The notes under the pieces are model-generated. The model was not told the origin of the DNA. It saw nothing but the letters and a program-made list of their open reading frames with translations, and ran no database searches. Shown one piece after another: positions 25,874 to 30,996 of a DNA stretch of 30,996 bases (its first letter is position 1; every line of letters starts with the position of its first letter). Position numbers and translations under genes: made by a program. The stretch spans positions 1 through 30,996 of the forward strand of contig JBBRHE010000013.1 of NCBI GenBank assembly GCA_038223165.1, read 5' to 3'. The stretch is from DASYHQ01 sp038223165. GTDB taxonomy: Bacteria; Planctomycetota; Phycisphaerae; Tepidisphaerales; Tepidisphaeraceae.

Positions 25874-26389
25874 ATGTCCGAACAGACCACCGAAAACATG
25901 GATGACCAACCGACCGAAGACGAACAACCGTCCAACGACATGCTGCAACTGCAGGCCGAGCGCAACGACCTCTACGAGCGCCTTGCCCGCGCCACGGCCG
26001 AGTTCAAGAACAGTCAGAAGCGCATGCAAGGTGAGTTTGACCAGCGGCTGCAGTACGCGAACTCGTCGCTGATTAAGAGCCTTATCCCGGTCATCGACAA
26101 CTTCGAGCGGGCCCTTGCACAAGACCAGAGCAAGCTCGATGTCGCGTCGATCCTGCAGGGGATGCAGATCGTCCACGACCAGTGGCTGAACGTCCTCAAG
26201 CAACAGCAGGTCGAGGAGATCGCCCCGAAAGAAGGTGAGCCTTTCGACCCGACCAAGCACGAAGCGCTCATCCAGCAACCGTCAGAAAAATACGACGAAC
26301 CGACCGTCACCCAATTGCTGCAAAAAGGCTACGCCTTGCACGGCCGCACCTTGCGACCGGCTCAGGTGGCGGTGAGCAAACTGGGATAG
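25874..26389 (+). CDS. grpE: Nucleotide exchange factor GrpE
   Basis: Releases ADP from DnaK in the Hsp70 cycle. The 171-residue protein has an acidic N-terminus, a long coiled coil (about 20-60; LQAERNDLYERLARATAEFKN) and the C-terminal beta domain with PFDPTKHEALIQQP and LHGRTLRPAQVAVSK, the GrpE signature region. ATG 25874 has AAGGAA seven bases upstream. It lies 48 bases after dnaJ on the same strand. The stop codon is immediately followed by a palindromic repeat. Confidence 0.95.
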   Translation: MSEQTTENMDDQPTEDEQPSNDMLQLQAERNDLYERLARATAEFKNSQKRMQGEFDQRLQYANSSLIKSLIPVIDNFERALAQDQSKLDVASILQGMQIVHDQWLNVLKQQQVEEIAPKEGEPFDPTKHEALIQQPSEKYDEPTVTQLLQKGYALHGRTLRPAQVAVSKLG

Positions 26390-26460
26390 GGATGAAAAAG
26401 AAGGATGAAGGATGAAAATACCTTCGCCTTCCCTTCAACCTTCATCCTTCCTTTTCATCC
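26390..26460. repeat. Heptamer inverted repeat (GGATGAA) between grpE and the FmdB-like gene
   Basis: The left arm (26390-26416), made of three GGATGAA words with AAAGAA between the first two, is the reverse complement of the right arm (26434-26460) at 25 of 27 positions, with a 17-base loop. It starts on the base after the grpE stop and ends ten bases before the next ATG, so it fills the gap almost exactly. Confidence 0.85.
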
Positions 26461-26470
26461 TTATTTTCTT

Positions 26471-26857
26471 ATGCCTACCTACGACTACCACTGCGATGCC
26501 TGCAGCCACGACTTTGAGAAGTTTCAGACGATGTCTTCGGACGCGATCAAGGTCTGCCCCAAGTGCAGGAAGAAGAAGGTCCGCCGACTGATCGGTACGG
26601 GCGCGGGGCTGATTTTTAAGGGCAGTGGCTTTTACATCACCGACTATCGCGACAAAGGCTACGCCGAGAAGGCCAAGGCCGATAGTGGTGGCGGTGGTGA
26701 GGCAAAGCCAACCGAAACAAAGGCTGGGGACAATGCCAAGCCGGCAGCGGCAACGGAATCGAAGCCGGCCGAGACGAAAGCGGAAACCAAGCCTGCGGTT
26801 GAGAAGCCCAAGACGTCGTCCGCCAAGCCCACTGCGAAGAAGGATAAGAAGAAGTAA
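26471..26857 (+). CDS. FmdB-family zinc-ribbon protein with lysine/alanine-rich tail
   Basis: A 128-residue protein. The N-terminal 60 residues match the FmdB/CxxC zinc ribbon: MPTYDYHCDACSHDFEKFQ with CPKCRKKKVRRLIGTGAGLIF, four Cys for one zinc, then FKGSGFYITDYRDKGY. The remainder is a low-complexity Lys/Ala/Pro/Thr/Glu tail ending in KKDKKK, probably disordered. Function of the family is unclear (regulatory or RNA-related suggestions). ATG 26471 is clear from the domain start, but no Shine-Dalgarno is present: the upstream bases are the arm of a repeat (pyrimidine-rich). Translation may depend on coupling or on a leaderless start. Convergent with gltA. Confidence 0.85.
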   Translation: MPTYDYHCDACSHDFEKFQTMSSDAIKVCPKCRKKKVRRLIGTGAGLIFKGSGFYITDYRDKGYAEKAKADSGGGGEAKPTETKAGDNAKPAAATESKPAETKAETKPAVEKPKTSSAKPTAKKDKKK

Positions 26858-26917
26858 CGCCTGTCCGGTCGGACAAGTTTGATCCTACTCAGTTACAGCG
26901 CCATAGAGTTTAGTAGT

Positions 26918-27020
26918 TGTCATCCCGAGAGGAGCAGTAGCGACCCGAGGGATCTCGATCGACGAACGCTTTTGCCCCGTCGAGATCCCTCAGGTCGCTA
27001 CTGCTCCCTTCGGGATGACA
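26918..27020. repeat. Long TGTCATCC-family inverted repeat between convergent genes
   Basis: The left arm (26918-26958) and right arm (26980-27020) are 41-base inverted copies matching at 38 positions, with a 21-base loop. The arms begin TGTCATCCCGA and contain AGCAGTAGCGACC and GAGGGATCTCGA. The element is 25 bases from the gltA stop and 60 from the zinc-ribbon gene stop, so it can serve as a hairpin terminator for both. Same family as 10260-10361. Confidence 0.85.
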
Positions 27021-27045
27021 TGCTGCGTTTAATGAGGATGCGCTA

Positions 27046-28311
27046 CTACGCTTCGTAGTGGTTCCCCACCTGTCCCGTGTAGATCTGGCGCGGGCGGTAG
27101 ATTTTGCCCTTTTGGTCGCGCACTTCTTTCCACTGGGCGATCCAGCCGGGCATGCGTCCAACGGCGAACAGTACGGTGAACATGTCCGTCGGCACGCCCA
27201 TCGCGCGCATCAGGATGCCGCTGTAGAAGTCGACATTGGGATACAGCTTGCGGCTGACGAAGTAATCGTCGGCCAGCGCGACCTTTTCCAACCGCCTTGC
27301 GATTTTTAGAAGCGGGTCTTCGACCTTCATCGCCGACATCACTTCCTCTGCCGCCTTGCTGAGGATACGCGCCCGTGGGTCGTAGTTGCGGTAGATCGGG
27401 TGACCGAAGCCGAACAGGCGGTACTTCTTGGCCTTCACGCCTGCCAGGAAATCGTCGGGGTCGATGTTGTCCTGATGAATCTGCTCGAGCTGATTCATGA
27501 TCTCGACGTTGGCACCACCGTGCAGCGGGCCCCACAGGGCGCACACCGCAGCGGCGCAGCTGGCGAAGAGGTTGGTGTGACTGCTGCCGACCATGCGGCA
27601 GGTGCTGGCCGAGCAGTTCTGTTCGTGGTCGGCGTGCAGCAGGAAGATCAGGTCCAGCGCGCGGGCCACCTCGGGCTTGGGCGCTTCGCCAAACATCATC
27701 TGCAGAAATTTGGCTGTGTAGTTGGATGGCTTGGCAGGGCCGGGAATGTCGACCGGTTCGAGCGCGGGCTTACCGACACTGTGCCGATAGATCGCCGCCG
27801 CCAGAGTGCGCACCTTGGCGATCAGCTTGGCGCTGTTGACGGTGAAGTGTTCGGTTGAGTCTTCAAGAACTTCAGGGTGGTACCCGCACAAACCGTTGAT
27901 GCACGCCGACAGCATCGCCATCGGGCTGGCGTCCTGCGGGAAGCCGGTCAGGATCTTTAGCAAGCCGGGATTAACCGGTGTGTGGCTCGCGATGCGCCCG
28001 AGGAATGCGTCCAACTCAGTCGAGGTGGGCAGTTTGCCGTCGATCAGCAACGCAGCCGTTTCGAGGAACGAGCTGCGCTCGGCGAGTTCTTCGATCGGGT
28101 AACCGCGGTAGCGCAGGATGCCCGCTTCGGCGTCGATGAACGTGATGTCACTGACGCAACTGCCCGTGTTGCGATAACCGGGGTCAAGCGTGATGTACCC
28201 GGTCTGGTCGCGCAGCTTGGTCACGTCGATGGCGTTTTCGCCTTCGGTGCCCGTAATGAGCGGCAGTTCGATCGTCTTCCCGTCGATGGTGAGCGTGGCT
28301 GTTTTCGGCAT
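27046..28311 (-). CDS. gltA: Citrate synthase
   Basis: Condenses oxaloacetate and acetyl-CoA to citrate, the entry step of the TCA cycle, in the cytoplasm. The 421 residues are of the long, hexameric Gram-negative type. Catalytic residues are visible: H264 in GPLHGGANVE, H304 in GFGHPIYRNYDPRA and D361 in NVDFYSG, with LLHADHEQNCSAST (H226) before them. The numbering nearly equals that of E. coli GltA (H264, H305, D362). The N-terminal beta part (MPKTATLTIDGKTIELP) is also typical, and the C-terminus RQIYTGQVGNHYEA is complete. ATG 28311 lacks a strong Shine-Dalgarno but gives the standard length. Confidence 0.97.
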   Translation of the reverse strand: MPKTATLTIDGKTIELPLITGTEGENAIDVTKLRDQTGYITLDPGYRNTGSCVSDITFIDAEAGILRYRGYPIEELAERSSFLETAALLIDGKLPTSTELDAFLGRIASHTPVNPGLLKILTGFPQDASPMAMLSACINGLCGYHPEVLEDSTEHFTVNSAKLIAKVRTLAAAIYRHSVGKPALEPVDIPGPAKPSNYTAKFLQMMFGEAPKPEVARALDLIFLLHADHEQNCSASTCRMVGSSHTNLFASCAAAVCALWGPLHGGANVEIMNQLEQIHQDNIDPDDFLAGVKAKKYRLFGFGHPIYRNYDPRARILSKAAEEVMSAMKVEDPLLKIARRLEKVALADDYFVSRKLYPNVDFYSGILMRAMGVPTDMFTVLFAVGRMPGWIAQWKEVRDQKGKIYRPRQIYTGQVGNHYEA

Positions 28312-28383
28312 CGGTCGAAGAGTTTACGGGGACAAGCCCTCCGATGCATGCGATCGCGCATCGAGATGGCTAGAATTTAATCC

Positions 28384-28563
28384 ATGCAGTGCCCGATTTG
28401 CCGAAAGACCGTCGCCGAACCCCCACCCGAACAGCCGTTGGGGATTTTTCCGTTCTGCTCGGAACGGTGTAAACTGGTCGACCTGGGGCGTTGGCTGGAC
28501 GGGAAATATCAGATTCCAGTGGAAGTCTCCCCGGACGACGACGAAGAGCCAGCGGGGCCCTGA
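28384..28563 (+). CDS. yacG: DNA gyrase inhibitor YacG (small zinc-binding protein)
   Basis: A 59-residue protein starting MQCPICRKTVAEPP, then FPFCSERCKLVDLGRWLDGKY, and ending in an acidic tail DDDEEPAGP. The four Cys (CPIC and FCSERC) match the YacG zinc site, and VDLGRWLDG is the family motif. E. coli YacG binds GyrB and blocks DNA binding by gyrase; the same role is assumed here. Its length and motif order are typical. It ends three bases before the 3' end of moaA on the opposite strand. Confidence 0.9.
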   Translation: MQCPICRKTVAEPPPEQPLGIFPFCSERCKLVDLGRWLDGKYQIPVEVSPDDDEEPAGP

Positions 28564-28566
28564 GCG

Positions 28567-29679
28567 TTATCCCCCAATACGGCTCATCTGCTGATTGCCG
28601 TGCCCACTGTGAACTTCGGGCTTCAGGCGCACGCAATCGGTCATTGCGCGGCCGAGCGCGTCACGGCGATCTGCCGGCGAACGGACCGACCGCAGCACCC
28701 CGCGCACATCGACTTCGCCACCTTCAAAAAGGCACGAACGAAGGACACCGTCGGCGGTCAGACGCAAGCGGTTGCACGTGGCGCAGAAGGGGGCGCTCAT
28801 CGCGCTGATGAAGCCGATGCGCCCGCGCGGGCTGCCCAGCGACAGGCGATAGGGAATGGCCGGACCAACGCCCGATTCGGTGGCGCGTTCAATCGCTTCC
28901 AGTGGACCCAGATCGCGTTCGATCGCATCGCGGATCTCGGTCTCGCAGATAAACACATCACCGCGATCCTGTGCGCCGCAACCCCCCGCGGGGCCGATTT
29001 CGGATTCATCGACGGCGCGCGAATCACTCGGCAACTGCACCGCGGCGTCGCCGAGTGGCATGTATTCGATGAAGCGAACGGTCAACGGTCGGTCGAGCGT
29101 CAGCCGCGCGAAGTCGACGAATTCGTCGTCGTTCACACCGCGCATCGCGACGCAGTTAATCTTGGTGGATTGAAAGCCGACCGCTTCGGCCCGGTCGAGC
29201 CCGCGCAGCACGTTCGACAGGTCACCGGTGCGCGTGATGGTGTGGAATCGATCCGGTCGCAGCGAGTCGATGCTGACGGTGAGCCGGTCCAGACCGGCTT
29301 GGCGCAGGGGGTCGGCCAGGTCGGCCAGGCGTTCGCCATTGGTAGTAAGGGACAGGTCGTCGATGCCGTCGATCCGCCGCAACATCCCGACGAGGTCGAC
29401 CAGCCCACGCCGCACGGTCGGTTCACCCCCGGTCAACTTGAACCGGCGAATGCCATGCACCTCGATCGCCGCCCGCACGACGTTGGCGATCTCTTCGAAG
29501 GTCAGCACGTCGTCCTTAGGCAACCACGCAACACCGTCGGCCGGCATGCAATAGGTGCAACGATAATTGCACCGATCCGTGATACTAATGCGCAGCACGC
29601 GAACCGCAGCGATCGAACGTGGCCCCGTCCCGTCGACAACGGGCAAGACGACGGGGTTGGGCAGCAACGTGAGGCGCAC
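28567..29679 (-). CDS. moaA: GTP 3',8-cyclase MoaA (molybdenum cofactor biosynthesis)
   Basis: Radical SAM enzyme that starts molybdopterin synthesis from GTP (with MoaC). The N-terminal [4Fe-4S] site is CNYRCTYC (C37, C41, C44 from the chosen start) after RVLRISITDR; KLTGGEPTVR and LTTNGERL follow. The C-terminal cluster is C299, C302 and C316 (CATCNRLRLTADGVLRSCLF), and the end is QQMSRIGG, the conserved GG tail needed for activity. The chosen start is GTG 29679 (370 residues); a TTG at 29742 would add 21 residues. A TATAAT box ends six bases before the GTG, arguing for a leaderless message. No other moa gene is adjacent. Confidence 0.93.
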   Translation of the reverse strand: MRLTLLPNPVVLPVVDGTGPRSIAAVRVLRISITDRCNYRCTYCMPADGVAWLPKDDVLTFEEIANVVRAAIEVHGIRRFKLTGGEPTVRRGLVDLVGMLRRIDGIDDLSLTTNGERLADLADPLRQAGLDRLTVSIDSLRPDRFHTITRTGDLSNVLRGLDRAEAVGFQSTKINCVAMRGVNDDEFVDFARLTLDRPLTVRFIEYMPLGDAAVQLPSDSRAVDESEIGPAGGCGAQDRGDVFICETEIRDAIERDLGPLEAIERATESGVGPAIPYRLSLGSPRGRIGFISAMSAPFCATCNRLRLTADGVLRSCLFEGGEVDVRGVLRSVRSPADRRDALGRAMTDCVRLKPEVHSGHGNQQMSRIGG

Positions 29680-29685
29680 GGGCGG

Positions 29686-29691
29686 ATTATA
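29686..29691 (-). promoter_or_regulatory. Consensus -10 box for moaA
   Basis: TATAAT on the minus strand, followed by CCGCCC and then the GTG at 29679. With a normal 6-7 base spacing, transcription would start at the GTG itself. No good -35 is visible. Supports a leaderless moaA transcript. Confidence 0.45.
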
Positions 29692-29748
29692 GACGGAAGG
29701 CCTTGCAGTGGATCGAAAATCTGGGCTGACTCCGATATACAAACCCCG

Positions 29749-29778
29749 GTTAGCCGGGTCGCTCGCGACCGGGCTAAC
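29749..29778. repeat. Palindrome between moaA and the phosphotransferase gene
   Basis: GTTAGCCGGGTCGC (29749-29762) and GCGACCGGGCTAAC (29765-29778) pair at 13 of 14 positions with a two-base loop. It lies between divergent genes, upstream of the moaA -10 box. The rest of 29680-29916 shows nothing I can name. Confidence 0.7.
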
Positions 29779-29916
29779 AGTTTGGTGGGACGGGATGGGT
29801 CACTCGTGATGCCCAAACAACGTCGTGGGCTCGAAACACCCAATTGCAACTCTTTCGGGTTGCGATAAGATGCCTCCCAACCACTGGCCGTAACCTGTCT
29901 TACGCTGAACGTCGGG

Positions 29917-30996
29917 ATGACTATCGCCATGCAGCCAACCGTAACCCCGGCCCCCAGCGGTGCCTCTGGCACCGGAACAAGCCCGAAAACCGGGGGGCGC
30001 GAAACGTTTGGTGGCGAAGAGCTCGCGTGCGTTCTGTCCCATTTTGAGATCGGCGTCATCGAATCCATCGTCGAGTTCCCGCGTGGGTCGCGCAAGGCGC
30101 CCAAGCTCCTCATCGCGTCCGATCAGGGCAAGTTTCTCCTGAAACGCCGCGCCCGTGGGAAGGATGACCCGTTCAAGGTCGCGTTCTGCCACGCGTTGCA
30201 GCTCTACCTGGCCAGCAAGCAGTTCCCACTGCCGCACCTTCTGGGGACGAAGCACGACAACAACTCAATGCTGCAATGGCGCAACGCGGTCTACGAACTC
30301 TTCGAGTACATCCCCGGTCAAGGCTACCCGCAGACGCTCGAGAGCACGTTCGACAGCGGGAAGATCCTTGGGCTGTACCACAAGCTGCTGGAAGACTTTA
30401 AGAGCGAGTGGACGCCCCCCAGTGGCAGCTACCACCTGGCGCCTGCGGTCGAGCAGGGGTTGCGCGCCATACCAAGCATTCTCGGGAGCGGGGGTTCACG
30501 AACCGCACCCAACGGCGCTGATGAGCTGACGTCGCTGCTCAAGTATCTCACCGACAGCTACGCCCACGCCGCCAACACGGTGCAGACGCTCGGCATCGAC
30601 ACCTGGCCCAAGCAGATCGTCCACGCAGACTGGCACCCGGGCAACATGCTCTTCCGCGACAACCGCGTCGTGGCGGTTATCGATTACGACTCGGCCCGCC
30701 TGCTCCCGCGCATTATTGACGTCGCCAACGGCGCGCTCCAGTTCAGCATCATCGGTGGTGATGAGGACGTCTCGAAATGGCCCGAATATCTCGACGAGGC
30801 CCGCTACAAGCGCTATTTGCGCGGCTACGATGAAGTGCTGCTGCTCAGCCAGGCCGAGATTAAGGCCATCCCCTGGTTGATGATCGAAGCGCTGATCGCC
30901 GAGGCCGTCTTCCCGATCGCCGCCACCGGGACATTCGGGCGCATGGAAGGGCTGACCTTTCTGCAGATGGTCCAGCGAAAGGTGTATTGGCTGCAG
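29917..30996 (+). CDS. APH-type phosphotransferase (aminoglycoside/homoserine kinase-like), 3' end outside window
   Basis: The frame is open from ATG 29917 to the window end (360 codons). A polar Gly/Ser/Thr-rich stretch (1-30) precedes a kinase fold: KFLLKRRARGKDDPF carries the ATP-binding Lys region, YELFEYIPGQ forms the hinge, HADWHPGNMLF (H236, D238, N243) is the catalytic loop, and VIDYDSA (D256, D258) binds metal. This is the APH/ThrB-type pattern (Brenner motif); small-molecule substrates in the family range from aminoglycosides to choline and homoserine, and nothing here decides among them. ATG 29929 is an alternative start. No clear Shine-Dalgarno. Divergent from moaA. Confidence 0.82.
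   Translation, partial: MTIAMQPTVTPAPSGASGTGTSPKTGGRETFGGEELACVLSHFEIGVIESIVEFPRGSRKAPKLLIASDQGKFLLKRRARGKDDPFKVAFCHALQLYLASKQFPLPHLLGTKHDNNSMLQWRNAVYELFEYIPGQGYPQTLESTFDSGKILGLYHKLLEDFKSEWTPPSGSYHLAPAVEQGLRAIPSILGSGGSRTAPNGADELTSLLKYLTDSYAHAANTVQTLGIDTWPKQIVHADWHPGNMLFRDNRVVAVIDYDSARLLPRIIDVANGALQFSIIGGDEDVSKWPEYLDEARYKRYLRGYDEVLLLSQAEIKAIPWLMIEALIAEAVFPIAATGTFGRMEGLTFLQMVQRKVYWLQ

Noticed and set aside
28600..29868. 422-codon frame on the plus strand opposite moaA
   Set aside because: Lies on the opposite strand of a complete MoaA with all cluster cysteines; composition is typical of an antisense shadow.

Overview
The window is GC-rich bacterial chromosome, most likely from a planctomycete of the Phycisphaerae/Tepidisphaerales type. 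The main clue is the N-terminal EPLESRTLL motif (LEPR-like) of a large secreted kelch/FN3 protein at 3433-5967. Multiple GroELs, DUF1080-type sequence and abundant small intergenic repeats fit that group. The assignment is inference from gene content; there is no rRNA in the window.

Layout. (a) 1-5967, all on +: the end of a kelch-repeat protein, a PilT/PilU-type ATPase, a DUF1080 gene broken by two frameshifts, and the LEPR-type protein, whose C-terminal kelch domain is a paralogue of the first gene. (b) 6050-10228: a candidate extended -10 promoter, a long structured leader, and a 1298-residue fused indolepyruvate:ferredoxin oxidoreductase carrying two palindromic repeats inserted in frame. 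(c) 10430-17890, all on -: an MscS channel, a Wzx/MATE-like flippase, a 52-residue membrane protein and three tandem GT87/DUF2029 polytopic glycosyltransferases, which look like a glycan assembly cluster. (d) 18025-19662: a DUF4105 (Lnb-like) membrane protein and a small three-helix membrane protein. (e) 19932-26857, all on +: a protein-folding cluster of groEL1, brnT-brnA, groES, groEL2, dnaJ, grpE and an FmdB-type zinc ribbon. groEL2 lacks the GGM tail, and dnaK, hrcA and a CIRCE operator are not seen. (f) 27046-30996: citrate synthase (-), yacG (+), moaA (-) and the start of an APH-type phosphotransferase (+) that runs off the window.

The most unusual feature is the density and variety of short inverted-repeat elements. 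Three are built from repeated 7-base words facing an inverted copy of themselves (GTTGCCA inside the oxidoreductase, CGCAGAG between groES and groEL2, GGATGAA between grpE and the zinc-ribbon gene). A different family, containing TGTCATCC, sits at three of the four convergent gene junctions. Palindromes around GTGGGCA bracket the brnTA toxin-antitoxin pair lying between groEL1 and groES. I see no CRISPR array, tRNA, rRNA, transposase or complete mobile element. Function calls rest on motifs read by eye, without database searches.
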